Part shown: positions 48,521 to 60,149 of the stretch, in pieces
How the letters are laid out: every line of letters begins with the position of its first letter
Numbering within the stretch: the stretch's first letter is position 1
NCBI GenBank assembly: GCA_033961575.1
Contig: CM066733.1
Coordinates: 138,930,421-138,994,420 of the forward strand
DNA length: 64,000 nucleotides
DNA from: Aselliscus stoliczkanus
Lineage: Eukaryota > Chordata > Mammalia > Chiroptera > Hipposideridae
Direction of reading: 5' to 3'
Notes under the pieces: generated by a model
What the model was told of the DNA's origin: nothing
Seen by the model: the letters and a program-made list of their open reading frames with translations, nothing else
The model's database searches: none
Made by a program: the position numbers and the translations under genes

Positions 48521-48982
48521 CTTCACTACTATCAATATTATTATTATTATGATCATTATTATTATTAATTTCTATATTTGCTGCACTATAGAGTGCATAA
48601 TATTTTATTATCAAGGGTTTGAGAATTTTAGTTCCGTGCCCTAAGTCCTTTCTCTTTCTTTAACTCATTCTCACTCACTCATACACTCCTCCCTTCAAAA
48701 CTCAAAACAGTCCTCAAGGATATAAAATATCACTTTGTTTTTTAAATTTGAAAGGATCATCAGATAATCTTGATGGGGCCTGGGTAAAACAGAAAGCTTT
48801 AAGATCATGGGTGCTGACTGCTATCACCTTCAAGTTGACAAATTCTGCAAAAGAAGACATCCTCACTCCACCTGGTGCCAGACTCCTGATGGCCTGTCAG
48901 CTCCTTGGCTGTGCCGTCCCCCTGGTACCTAGCATCCTTGTCTCCCTGCCGTACTGCTGCTGCTCACTGCTCTGCTTTTCAG

Positions 48983-49046
48983 TCTGTAGGACACATAAAG
49001 AGGAAACCACTCCAGAGGAAAAATGTACATGCGCAAGGGTTCAACG
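48983..49046 (+). other. Candidate cryptic exon in the AIG1 intron
   Basis: A pyrimidine-rich run ends in tctgcttttcag (49-nt pyrimidine-biased lead-in), then 64 nt, then the donor gtgagtc at 49047. If joined to the AIG1 exon in phase it would add Cys-Leu and then a TAG stop, so it could only be a poison or alternative last exon. Two frames are open across it. No homology is recognised; it may be a chance pair of splice-like sites. Confidence 0.3.
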
Positions 49047-49710
49047 GTGAGTCTCCTCTGGCCTGGGGAGGCTTCTTCCAGCCCCTGGCCTTTCCCCCCT
49101 CCCTCAGTGGTTCTCATTCAATCAGAGCCCACGAGAGATCTCAGGGGCCATGCATAATACATGCTGACCACTAAATGGAAGGTCAGGAGCAAGTCAGCAT
49201 TAGTGAAGGACAGAAAAGGGGCCCTGAAAATTTCTTCTTATGGATAAATATCCCATGTCACTACAATGAGCTTATTTAAAGCAAAACAGATTTTTATTGT
49301 CTCAGGGCCTTAATGATTTTTTTTCAATTCCATATTCCAATTCTTATTACCCCAAATGTGCCCATCGTATAAAATCAAGATGAAGTATGATCTTTCTTTC
49401 ATGATATATAATCCTAAATTGTCCCAAATCAGGATTCTGTTTTCCACTAAACTTCATTATCCCTCACTTGTGCAATTGCAGATTTATTTTCTTGTTGATA
49501 CGTTTCTGTATTTCCTCAAGTTTCTGCTGGAAACATACTCATACATTATTTTTAAAACGGAGAAAATGTTCTTTAAAATAAAAGTGTTCTCAGACTAAAA
49601 AGTCGTAGAAAGAATTTTTAGCCATGAACAAGTAAAATGTTTAGCATAAAATTTGTACCCTCTTAACTAAGAAAAATAAATTTTAGGCCACATTTTAAAA
49701 AAAGAAAAAA

Positions 49711-49795
49711 AGGAAGGAAGGAAGGAAGGAAGGAAGGAAGGAAGGAAGGAAGGAAGGAAGGAAGGAAGGAAGGAAGGAGAGAGAGAGAGAGAGAG

Positions 49796-49886
<91 letters not shown>

Positions 49887-49916
49887 AAAGGAAAGAAAGG
49901 AAAGAAAGGAAAGAAA
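49711..49916. repeat. Compound purine microsatellite (GGAA, GA, GAAA, GGAAA)
   Basis: (GGAA)n at 49711-49778, (GA)n to about 49798, (GAAA)n to about 49886, then GGAAA units. A pure purine strand of about 205 nt. Confidence 0.97.
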
Positions 49917-49919
49917 ACC

Positions 49920-51055
49920 CTGTTTGGATGCTTCTTCACCAGTTAAACAAATCTGGGCAACATGCAGTTATTCTTTGTCCAGCATGTGACATTTTCTTCT
50001 GTTCAACTTGAACCTTTCACTCCACCATAACTGCCTACCCCGATAACTTTTACATCTGTAGTAGTATGTGAAAGTTTTCATGATTTCCAGGCATCAGAGA
50101 ACTGGGACCAGAACTGGGACCAAAGAATAAGGTGATAAGTACACATTCTGAGAAGAGATACCTTCCTTAGGGCTTATTAGAGACACCCCAAGGACTCTAC
50201 CCCCTTAGCCATCACCAAGGCAATCCACACTCTTTGTAACACCCATCTTCCCCACCTTCCTTCCTCAGCCTGGCTGGGGAAGAGGGAGACGGTCTTTGCA
50301 ATCCTGAATTTGGGGCCTAGGGGAGCCATTGGGGAAGGAAGTGCCTCCCATATACACCAAAGCCAATTCTATGAGGCTCCAAGAGAATCCCTGGTAAATA
50401 TCAGGGGTGAGACAGGAATCTAATTTAAGAAGCAGACATGCTAACCCTCTGTGTGCCTCCTACATGAGCAAGGAAAAGAGTATTGGAAGGACATGGCAGG
50501 ATGGAGGGAGAGACAAGCTTCAGAGCAGCCTAGATCCCCTCATATGCAGCCGTGATGGATGTTTCTTGTAGATCTGGTTAGACATTGAGGGATATCACCA
50601 AGACATTGCACTGTCCTGATGGGACTTCCTACCCAGGAAGACCAGCCGCTGAGCAAGGGTTTCCGAGCAGCAGGATACTGTGGAGTGTACCGCCATGAGC
50701 AGGAGTCAGGGGACGCTGAAGAGGTCTAGCTGGAACCAGCCCATCTCCCACGTACGGAAGCTCTGCAGTTGGGAAGCACTTCCGAGACCCCCACAAACCT
50801 TACACCTATGTGAACATCTGACCATCAGCCTCACAGCATTTATCTGGGATAAAAACCAGAGAGACCAGCACAGCCACTTGCACAGCCCACAGGCAACTAA
50901 GGCAGAAAATGTTCATTCAGCTCCTCAAAATCAGGCTGTGCCCTCCCCTTCTGCTTAAAGGGCTAGAGAAAGGAGCAGAATGAAAATGCAGAGGCCCCTC
51001 CCTCTCGAGGCTCCAGCAATAATCCTGATGCGTTTAAGGAAAACAGGCCAGTGCG
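49920..51055. other. Intron, nothing recognised
   Basis: Moderately GC-rich around 50640-50960, with a 92-codon frame lacking recognisable homology. Confidence 0.45.
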
Positions 51056-51059
51056 TTGG

Positions 51060-51365
51060 GAGAGGGAGCGGAGATGCCTGGGGTAGAGGGGCGATCCTGT
51101 AGGGCCTCGCAGGCCATTGTAAGGACTCTGTCCTTGATTCAGGATAAAACTAGGTTTTGAACAGAGAGCGGCATGATTTGAGGTGTTTTTAGAGGATCAC
51201 TTTGGCTTTATTGAGTCAAGGATGGAGTGGAAGAACAATTAAGAGGCTGTAGAAATGATCCTGGGGGAAGACAACATGGCTTGGACCAAGGTGGCAGAAA
51301 TGGCAGTGTGAGAAGCAGTAGGATTCTGGATATATTTTGAAGATAGCATCAGTAGGATTTCCTGT
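51060..51365 (-). mobile_element. L2 fragment, antisense
   Basis: tgtagggcctcgcaggccat, ttgtaaggactctgtcc and gaggatcactttggcttt are reversed L2 landmarks. Confidence 0.65.
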
Positions 51366-51374
51366 TTAATTTAG

Positions 51375-52060
51375 ACCTAACCTAAATTAAACTCCAGGCT
51401 CATCTCCTTTAATACCTTTTTAACTTGGGGTCGTAGGCAGCATAATGGTCCCCAAAGATGTCCATGTCCTACTCCCCAGAATTTGTGAATATGTCACCTC
51501 AGGTGACAAAAGGAACTTTGCAGATGTGATTACACCAAAGACCTTGACTTGAGCTCAGCCTGCATTGTCCCGGTGGGCCCAGTCTAATCACCTGGTTCTT
51601 AAGCAGGGACACCCTTTCCCAGCTGTGGTTAGAGGGACACATGACTGTGAGAAGATAGAGTCTGATGTGACGTGAAAAGTACTCAAACAACCACTGCTGA
51701 GTTTGACGATGGAGGAAGGACCATGAGCCAAGGAATGGGGGCCGCCTCCCGCAGCTGGAGAAGTCAAGGACATGGACTCTCCAGAAAGGAACACAGTCCT
51801 GCCAACACATTGATTTTAGCCCCCAAGACCTGTGGTATTAGACTTCTTATCTTTCAGTTGTAAGATAAATTGGTGTTGTTTTAAGCCACAGAGTTTGTGG
51901 TAATGTGTTATAGCAGCAATAGGAAGTGTATAAACACTTGGCCAAGTCACTTATTCTCTCCATGAGCCCCGGTTTCCCCATCTGAGAAAAATGAGGGCGA
52001 TGATACTTTAGAATCAGAAAATGGGCATAAAATGCCTGCCACATAGTTGCCACTCAGCGT
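51375..52060 (+). mobile_element. MIR split by an MLT1 LTR (51429-51936)
   Basis: The left piece ends acttgg at 51428. The right piece starts ccaagtcacttattctctcc at 51942, which completes the MIR core. Confidence 0.65.
51429..51936 (+). mobile_element. MLT1 solo LTR inserted in a MIR
   Basis: Contains aatggtccccaaagatgtcc, aaaaggaactttgcagatgt and tgttttaagccacagagttt, and ends in ataaaca. Flanked by the 5-bp duplication CTTGG (51424-51428 and 51937-51941). The MIR resumes on the far side. Confidence 0.85.
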
Positions 52061-52184
52061 AGAAGCCATTGTTCTGTTTATATATTAAGAATACTCGGCC
52101 CTACAGGAGCCGAAACTCAGCCCGTTTCTGCCTGTTCCTTCCCTCATTAACCTGCTGTGCCTACTCTGGGAGGCAGAGGCCCAG

Positions 52185-52335
52185 ATGCGTGAAGTCCTTG
52201 CCAGTTCCTGGGGATTTTGAGCAAATGACTTACCCTCTCTTAGCCTCCTTTGTACCACCTTTAAAATGGGAGCTGATGCCTGCCTCACAGAACTGCTGTG
52301 AAGATGAATGAGCGCAGGAAGCGCTCAGGAAATGA
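52185..52335 (+). mobile_element. MIR
   Basis: gagcaaatgacttaccctct and cacagaactgctgtgaagat. Confidence 0.65.
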
Positions 52336-53029
52336 AAGCGTGTTTCCTTCCTCCTGAGTGACAAAAATGCTGACTATCTGAAGAGTCTCTGAGAAAGGCC
52401 CATTTCTTTCTCTGTCCCTTCCCCACCAGCCCTATTTCCATTTTATCCTCTTCTCAGGAATTTTGGTCCGGCTTCAGGAGGGTTATGTCTCCTTGCTAAG
52501 CATGCTGAAGAGTTTTTTTGAAATTTTCTTATGGTTTATGTATTAAACTATTTCCCGAGCTCTGCTTTTCCCCTGAGAATTGAGAATGTCATTGCTTTCC
52601 CATTATTCTAAACAGCTTATTTTTACAAACACTTTGGTGAGAATGAGTTATTGTTTTCTCATCTTCTAAGGTGGAGACGTCAATCTAGACAATTGAGGGC
52701 TTGAAGGCTGAGAGTGTGGCTTGCACTAAGCCCCTCAGAGTGTCCACTGGAGTGTTGATTAAATTAGTTTCTTAGATCTGTATCTGGACGGAAAAGGCTT
52801 ATGTGCATAATTTATGTCAATTCCCTGTGTGTATTATCCTGAGTTTCATCTTCTCTCCCCAACAGCTGGTTCTCAGACATTCTGGGAGTACATAAAGAAC
52901 TAGAATGTTGATGTTCATAAGCATGCCTCCCCTCCAAAAAATTATTTTATATGTGGATATGACCCTTCTGACACTACTCAACATCCCTACCCTACATCCA
53001 CACCAACACTACCGTGTCTTTTGCTTCTA

Positions 53030-55060
53030 GCCTTCCGGAATCACCAATTTGATGCCACTTGTGTCCTTGATGTTACCTGGCAGTTTTACTTGTATTTCTC
53101 CTGCCAGCTCTGCCTACTGCCCTCACCTCTTCCTCACTCTCCCAGGCCTCTCTCAGCAGACGACCTGACCTTTGATTTCACAGAGAATATGAAAGCCTTT
53201 AAACAGGAACTCTTTCCATTTATTCCTGCAAACATCCTTTCTGTACGTGCCCTCTCCTGGCTTTCTGTGACAATAGGTGAAGAATTCCTACACCTTGCAA
53301 CAGGTGATGCTTCCTGGCTCCACCCACTCCCAGCTCTTCATCCGTCAATCATCACTGCGTCCTCCTGTAACTTCGAATTCACTACCAGATCCTTCCAATC
53401 AATATTTGAACACATTGTAGTCCTCGTCCCCACCTTAAATAAATAAAAAAATTACTCTTCTGGGACCGCTCCCTTTTACACCTAGCTGCTATCTCCCCAC
53501 TTACAGCTGAGTTTCTCCAAAGAGTTGTCTGCACTGTCTCTGCTCCCCTTTACACACTTAAAAGACAAGTCAGTGTCGCTGTGAAGAGACAAAGCCAGAG
53601 CCTGAGCCTGGATTGTGCTTCTGCTGTATGACTTTGTGAAAGTCACTTAACCTCTCTGTGCCTTCATCTCCTCATCTGTAGAATGGCACAGAAGGAGTAC
53701 CTACCTCATAACGTAGATGTAATGACTAAAGCCACTGGTGTGTGTAAAGTACATAGAACGGTACAGAGTATGTATGTGTGCTGTTACTATTAACCCACTC
53801 TGTGTGGTTTAAGCTTCATTATTTTCACAAAACCTTTGCTGATGTCACGAGAGACTCCTGTTTTGCTGAATTCATTGAATGCTTCGTAGACCTCTTCTCA
53901 CCTGACATTTCAGCAATCTCGACACTAAAACAGTCCCCACTTCTGGACTCGCTCTCTTCCCTGACTTAGGTGACATAACAGTATCTCCCCGTTTTCCTCC
54001 CAGCTCTCAAAACGATCCCTCTCAGCATCATTTGTTGGCTCTTCCCATTCCACCCAAACCTCAGTGTTGGAGTTTTTTGCAGCTCAGCCCTAGATCATCT
54101 TTCTTTTTTCATTTATTGATTTTTAAATATTATTATAGTAAGAATACTTGACTTGAGATCTACCGTGTTAACTTAGGCCCTTTTCCTTCACCACCTACTC
54201 TCCCTAGGTAAACCCTCTCACTCTGTGTGCACCACTGCCTCCGTCCCAGGTCTCCAGCTCAGAGCTCTCTCCTGACCCCTGCTCACATCCCCTCACACTT
54301 TCCAATTGCAAACCAAACTCATGCAGTGCCTGCCTTCCCAATCACACCTTCAAACCCATCCCCCTTGGCGTTGCCACCCGCCTAGTTGTTTGTGCCAGAA
54401 AGTTGTGAGACATCCTCAACCTGTCTCTCTTGGGCCCACTACAGACAGTCACCAACTTCTAGCTTCTATACCTCCAAAGTACTTACAATTCTTACACATT
54501 GCTCTCTCTTCACTGGCAATGGCCCCAGCTTCAGTTCTCTCTCCTGAAGCACTGCATGGAACTGGCATTTCCCCACAGCTACAACCCCTGCCTACCTGCA
54601 GGATTCTCAGTGATCTTTAAAGAAACACAGATGATCATGCCACTCCCTTGCTCAGGAGTATGGATGGTTTCCACTGCTTCTAGGAATAAAGTCCAATCTG
54701 CCTTTACATGGCTGCGGGGCCCCGCGTGACCTGATCACACCAACCTCTCTAGCTTCATCCTCTTCCTCGTCCCCCTTTGTTCACTAACTCCAGCCACAGT
54801 GACCTTCTGTCTGATTGTCAAGAGCAGTATGTCCCTTCCAACATCAAAGCTTTCACCTGCCCATACCACCACTCCACCCCACTTCTCCCCCAGGTCATGT
54901 CTCCCACAATTAATTCCAAATCCTACTCATTCTCCAGGTCTCAGCTTAAATGTCTCTTTCCCAGCGAGGACTGCTCTGATTTCCAAGACTTGGTTTAGCC
55001 TGTCTGTGGTACCCTACTATAATCTCCTGTTCATTTCCAATCGGAAGTTAAACAAAAACA
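53030..55060 (+). mobile_element. Long LINE-2 (L2) copy, ORF2 part to 3' region
   Basis: One of the longer L2 remnants here. It contains an L2-like reading (SADDLTFDFTENMKAFKQEL) within an open frame at 53021-53446. Later L2 landmarks are gatcatgccactcccttgct, taaagtccaatctgccttta and gtctcagcttaaatgtctct. A MIR interrupts it at 53590-53790. Ancient and non-functional. Confidence 0.75.
53590..53790 (+). mobile_element. MIR within L2
   Basis: gtgaaagtcacttaacctct, tctgtgccttcatctcctca and tctgtagaatggcacagaag. Confidence 0.8.
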
Positions 55061-55106
55061 CAAAACAGTTGTAGTTATCTGGTTGTTTCGTTCATTTTTT
55101 TTTTAA

Positions 55107-55630
55107 AAAAAAGGATTTTATTGAGGAATTGAGGAAGGGGAACAGTGTTGGGGAATCGGGGAAGCGGAACATCCAAGTTGTTGTCCTTCAATCTTAGTTG
55201 TGGAGGGTGCAGCTAGCTCAGCTCCAAGTCCAATTGCCATCCGGCCGCCCAGCAGCAGCTCGCAGCCACTCAGCTCAAGGTGCCATGTTAATTCTTAGTT
55301 GCGGGTGGGCATAGACACCATCCCATGTGAGAGTCGAACCAGCACCCTCATTGTTAAGAGCACACACTCTAGCCACTGTGCCACCCTGACAGCAGCTCAG
55401 CTCAAGGTGCCAAGTTCAGTCTTAGTTGCAGGCAGGTGTAGCCCACGATTAAACAGGCAATCTTGTTGTATGAACATGTGCTCTCACCAGCTGAGCCATC
55501 CTGCCACCTGTTGGCAGCTCAGAGACAGCTCAGCTTGGGCGCAGCATCACTGGCCCATGTGGGAATCAAATCGGCGACCCTGTTGCTCAGAGCTCACGCT
55601 CTTAACCAACTGAGCCACTCAGCCAGCCCT
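55107..55630 (-). mobile_element. Trimeric tRNA-derived SINE (about 524 bp)
   Basis: Read on the minus strand there are three tRNA-like units with A-box-like tggctcagttgg (about 55560-55630), tggctcagctgg (about 55440-55510) and tggcacagtgg (about 55310-55395). A tail follows with ccctccacaactaaga and ctgttccccttcc. It is flanked by a T-rich 17-18 bp TSD GTT[C/A]ATTTTTTTTTTAA (55090-55106 and 55631-55648). Confidence 0.85.
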
Positions 55631-55890
55631 GTTAATTTTTTTTTTTAAGTCTGCCACCCATGTTCCCTCCCCTCATGTTCCAGAGCAAGAGAAAAATGAA
55701 AGCGGTGGAAATGATTTCAAATAAAATAAAGAAAACTTCCTGGTCTACAGTTTTCTAAGGGTTAATACAACACATTTTCTTTAGCCATCACATTAATTAA
55801 AATGTTAGAGAAAATATTCTTAAGATAAAATGCTTAATAAAAAAAATGTGACAGTATGTGAGTTTTAAAAGCAAGCAGATAAAGTAGGGG

Positions 55891-55891
<1 letters not shown>

Positions 55892-55956
<65 letters not shown>
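55892..55956. repeat. (AT)n microsatellite
   Basis: About 32 uninterrupted AT units, self-complementary. Confidence 0.97.
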
Positions 55957-55962
<6 letters not shown>

Positions 55963-56395
55963 CTTATCCTTAGCTCAATAGTAACCATATAAAGTGTTTA
56001 CAATACTTCTACCATCCATTTCTCTAATATTGAATTTCAATTTTATTGTCTCTTCTCCCACCTGCCTGATTCATTTATTGCCCACTGATCTGATAGACTT
56101 GTAGGAGGAACCTCACAGATGCATGCCTTGCCCAAGTGACATCTTATAAGGGAGATGACCCAGTTCAGGCAATAAAAACATTGCAAGTGGTGGAAAATCC
56201 ATTTATCAGTCAAATGATAGCCTTCTGGTTGTCTCTGAGAGTACGAGAGCATGTTGAAGGCTCGGAATGTATTCTCCGGTGGCTACGTGGGAGAGATTAT
56301 GTGAACATCGTTAAAGTGACCCAACTTCTACCCAGTGTCACTGTCAACAGATGGTTTCCACAGTTTGCAGTATCTGGGAGTAAAGAATCCCCAGA

Positions 56396-56500
56396 GGGCC
56401 GGCCTAGTTGCGCAGTGGTTAAGTGTTGGCTTGGGAAGCCAGCGGCCCCGGTTCGGGTCCCACATATGAGGGCCAGTGACACTGCCCTCAAAAAAAAAAA
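56396..56500 (+). mobile_element. Short tRNA-derived SINE
   Basis: Third member of the short family, with B box ggttcgggtcc and a poly-A tail. Its 14-bp TSD is AAAGAATCCCCAGA (56382-56395) against AAAGAGTCCCCAGA (56501-56514). Confidence 0.9.
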
Positions 56501-56879
56501 AAAGAGTCCCCAGACATTTGTCACCCCCAGCACCCAGCAGTGCTAGGCTCCCAGGCGGCACAAAATAAAACTGAAAATAAAATAAACAATTCAGATGAGG
56601 AGATACCTACATCAGATTTGAGCTTATTCTCCAAGAGTCAAAAGAAGTTTACAGCCAACAAGAACTTTTTTTTGAGATAAAATGGAAATGGGAAGAGAAA
56701 TGTGGTCTAAAATACACATGCAAAACTTGGACTTTATACATGTAAGTATAAAGGCCATTTGCCTAATAATTTTCATAGTCAGAGAAGGATTACTAGCTTG
56801 ATTATTATTATCATAACATTTTAATTCTCCCATAATCTGAAAGCTCTGGGTCCATGAAGGCTCAGGACTAAGTTCATTA

Positions 56880-57260
56880 ACTCTCTGAAACAAGTGTTTA
56901 TGGAGTCCCCACCATGTGTCAGATATCGAGGTGTCATGCTGGGTGCAGGGGATAAACAGTGTATGAAGCTTCAGCTCTGGCCTCAAGGAGCTGGCAGTCT
57001 AGTTAGTGAAGGATAAGAAAAATAAAAAAGCAATTACCCTACAATGGACAAGGGTTACTTAGAATACAAATACAGAGTCCAGAGGAACATGTCCTAACCC
57101 AGACGTACGGGGTCATGAAAGACTTCCCAGAGGAGGTGGTGTGGCAGCTGGCCCCTGAGGATGGGTAAGAGTGCCATACGAAGGCTGGATAAGATTGTCC
57201 CAGGCAGAGAAAAGACATGGGCTGGAGGCAAGAGAGAGAAAATCACAGGCAGTCAAAGAT
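56880..57260 (-). mobile_element. L2 fragment, antisense
   Basis: Contains gtgtttatggagtccccacc, aaggagctggcagtctagtt and gacttcccagaggaggtggt, the reversed L2 3' half. Confidence 0.65.
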
Positions 57261-57279
57261 CAGAGCACCTGGAGCTATT

Positions 57280-57640
57280 AACATTTTGCCCTCCAGTCAC
57301 TACAATCTAACTTTGACCTCTACTCTCCCCACCAAAGCTGCTTTTATTTTTACCTCACCACAACATCCTACTTTGAACCGGTTTTTTGTTTGTTTGGTCG
57401 ATTTGTCCATTTCCTATGATGCCAGGCTCTCTCCAGCTGCACCTTCTCAGCCTCCTCGTTAGGGAATCAGTAGATTCCCTAACTGATTCCCTAACATTCA
57501 AACTCTTTTAGTAAACTTTCTTATGCTGCCTCCCACCCACTTTCCATTTCTTGGCCAGAGAGTTGGTTTTAAAAGGCAAATCTGGTCATGTCAATTCTCC
57601 TACTTAAAACTCTTCAATAGTATTTTTTTCCCAGTTTGGG
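57280..57640 (+). mobile_element. Probable L2 fragment
   Basis: Contains aaaggcaaatctggtcatgt and ctcctacttaaaactcttca, L2-like. It includes the 14-bp hairpin at 57458-57495. Confidence 0.45.
57458..57495. repeat. 14-bp perfect inverted repeat
   Basis: GTTAGGGAATCAGT (57458-57471), a 10-nt spacer, then ACTGATTCCCTAAC (57482-57495). The spacer itself contains another gattcccta, so there is also a direct repeat. Confidence 0.88.
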
Positions 57641-58450
57641 TTTTTCAGGGATTTTTTTTAAATTGTTATTTTTTTATTTGTTTTTTTGTTTTGTTTTTTG
57701 TAGTGCTTTTATTTTTCCTTGTACCATGACATATCCTTGGGCTGTGATATTCTCACATGACAGTAGAAAAAAGAAGGTGTGTAAGTCATCCTTAAAAGCT
57801 GAAAATTATGTACAAAAATCTTACATAAATTAAGACAATGCATAAATTTGCAGGTACAAATACAAGTCGCTTTGTGACTATAGTGAGTAATTTAGCCCTG
57901 TGATATCCTGCTGGAAAAACATTGGATAAGAAAGAAAAATGGAAGCCGAAGGCTTGGATTAGCGATGTTTTCTATCTCTGTGGGAGACTGCAAGAAAGAA
58001 GGGACAGTTCATTCATAAATTCATGCCAGCCTCTAGAGAAACCCAGGAATTGTCGTTAGTACTCTGTTCAGAGCTGATCAGACCCCAGAGGAGTGAACAG
58101 CCCATAAGAAATTGTCAGTCAGCCAAAGAGCCATCACATGAGTCCAAGATCCGTCCATAAACACTATACCCTTAGCCTCCCTTTTTCACACAAAATGCCC
58201 AACTAAATGTACTAAACTTTAAATCAATGGTATGTACAGAATTTTAGAAAATGTATTTTAAAAAAAAGTTAACTTGATGACAATGTGAAATAGTGCTATC
58301 TACCTGCCTACCCGACAAGGACAGGTGTCTTTTTAAGAAGGCATCTTCCAGATACATGAATCTAACCTAAGATGCAGACCCCTGCCAGGGCAAACCTACA
58401 CTTGTGAACTAACTTGTACAGAAAGTCCAATATATCTGCCAGCAGTCCAT
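57641..58450 (-). other. Possible 3' UTR and tail of the actin pseudogene
   Basis: About 800 nt between the actin stop and the T-rich tract at 57650-57715. I could not match it to a known actin 3' UTR from memory, so it may be unrelated intron. Confidence 0.25.
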
Positions 58451-59515
58451 TTAAAAGTATTTGCAGTGGCCCACGGACAGGCCCAACTCATCAGAGTCCA
58501 ACTTGCTAACACGTCTGCTGGAAGGTAGAGAGGGGAGGCAGACACTGTATTTGCACTTAAAAGCGTGAGCATCTTAATTGTCATTTTGGTTGGTTCCAGG
58601 TCTATGACATCTGCTTGTTCTAAAGTCAGTAACACCAGGGTACCTGGTAACACTGCAAGAGCAGATGGTGCATGTTGTGTTGGCATATAGGCCCTTTCCT
58701 TTATAAGCGTCACATCTTATGGTTGAATTGGAAGCTTTCTAATGAATGCCACGACTCCATGCCTAAGAGGGATGGGCTGGAGAGAGCTTCGGGATCTAAG
58801 ACCTTCTTATTGCTAGAGAGCCTCACCTGACATCCGGTTCCCTTCTCCAGGGAGCACAGTTAGCAGCGATAGCTCCTGTTTGACATCCGTGATAGGGCAG
58901 CATCACTTCTCTTTGACATCATGTATAAATTTTTTTTCTGCTGTGATAGTGAAGCTGTAACACTCTTTTTTTCTCACAATCTTTAGTAATATTTTTCCAA
59001 GTCTCAGCTAGCTGAGTCCAAAAATAGGATAACATGGAACAGCTGTAACCCTCAAAGACGGGCATTGTGTGGGTGACACCATAACCCAAGTCTCTACACC
59101 CAGAAGAATATAACCAGGGGTATACAGGGACAGCACAGCCAGAATAGAAAGAAGCATGCATAGCTGGGCTACCAAAGGTGTCAAACAGGACCTGTGACAA
59201 ATGGCCTTGAGATGCAGGGGAGCTTCACTAAGGAGATGGTGTTTCTCAGGAGCAGTGTTATCACTGCAGAAGGTGTGATGTCCAATTCCCCAGCTCACCC
59301 AGTAAGAATAGAGCCATGCTGCATAGCATGGCAGATAGATCTGTCTTGTTCTGGGTTCATCATTCATATGGTTTTCCTTGTGCCCCCTACCCACGACAAC
59401 ATCCGATTGTCTTGGCCAGTGAAAAACTGAGGTCAACCAGGCACAGTTTGATGTCGTCCCCAACAGAGAAACCTTTGTTCATGCCTGTTGAGGCAACAGT
59501 GATTTCCTGATTCTT
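58451..59515 (-). pseudogene. Cytoplasmic actin processed pseudogene, heavily decayed
   Basis: This is an intron-less relic spanning essentially the whole actin coding length (about 1065 nt against 1128). In order on the minus strand I see: an N-terminal EI...GM.KGF..GDD pattern, APEKHHLLSEAPL, GVTHTMPVFEGY, YSFTITAE...DVKEK, LLGMES in the 300s region, RYPGV, and a KYSV stretch running to K-Y-F then TAA at 58451-58453. These sit in different frames, separated by several frameshifts and stops. GM (not GL) before the KAGF-like stretch and FLGMES-like residues point to a cytoplasmic rather than a muscle actin. The residue before the first Ile is Glu, which leans to ACTG1. A T-rich stretch at 57650-57715 could be the old poly-A end, with 3' UTR between, but this is unproven. 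The 151-codon open frame at 59008-59463 is a chance survivor of this relic. Confidence 0.82.
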
Positions 59516-59574
59516 CGTGATACTTTCATTTACTGCATACATGTAGATGGAGAACTGGGAATGAAGCTGTGATA

Positions 59575-60000
59575 GTGTCCAGAGAGTTTTTCATTGCTGG
59601 AATCCTTAAGTCTCCTCAAAGGCCCTGTGTGACCTCGCCACTGTCTACCTGTGCCGCCTCATCTCCTGTCCTTGCCCACTCACCCTCTACCCTTCAGCCA
59701 CACACGATGTCTCCATCCTTCAAACAAGCCATGCTCCTTCTTGCCTCAAGACATTCCCGCATGTTCTTTCCTCACTTGGCACTCTGTTCCCAACGCAATC
59801 CTTTAACCTACCAAACTCCCACCACCTTTGGATTTTTACCTTAAACATCACTTCTTCAGGAAACCTTCCCTCTTTCCCCAATTTAGTTTAGTTCTGTGCT
59901 GTTTCTTACCAGTTGCTTACTTGAAACTGGGAGCAGTCCCTACCTCCTAGCAGAATATTTGGCTCAAAGAATTTATTAAATACAGAAATGAATGAATGAG
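59575..60000 (+). mobile_element. L2 3' region
   Basis: Contains ccttcaaacaagccatgctc and ends aatttattaaatacagaaatgaatgaatg, the usual L2 3' terminus. Confidence 0.75.
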
Positions 60001-60149
60001 GAAAGGCTGTAAGCAAATGTTAAGGTTGGTGACCACAAGCTGAATGAATGATTATCTCTTGGCTTCTATTCTCTTCATGATGTGAAATGATCAGTTGCAA
60101 AGAGGAATGTGGGTGACATGGAAGGGATTTTTTATTTGTTTTGTTTTTT

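Noticed and set aside
49667..49939. 90-codon Phe/Leu/Ser frame
   Set aside because: Translation of the GGAA/GAAA microsatellite.
53021..53446. 141-codon plus-strand open frame as a new gene
   Set aside because: The reading is L2 ORF2-like and sits in a 2-kb L2 copy.
59008..59463. 151-codon minus-strand open frame as a new gene
   Set aside because: It reads as decayed actin and is one surviving segment of the processed pseudogene.
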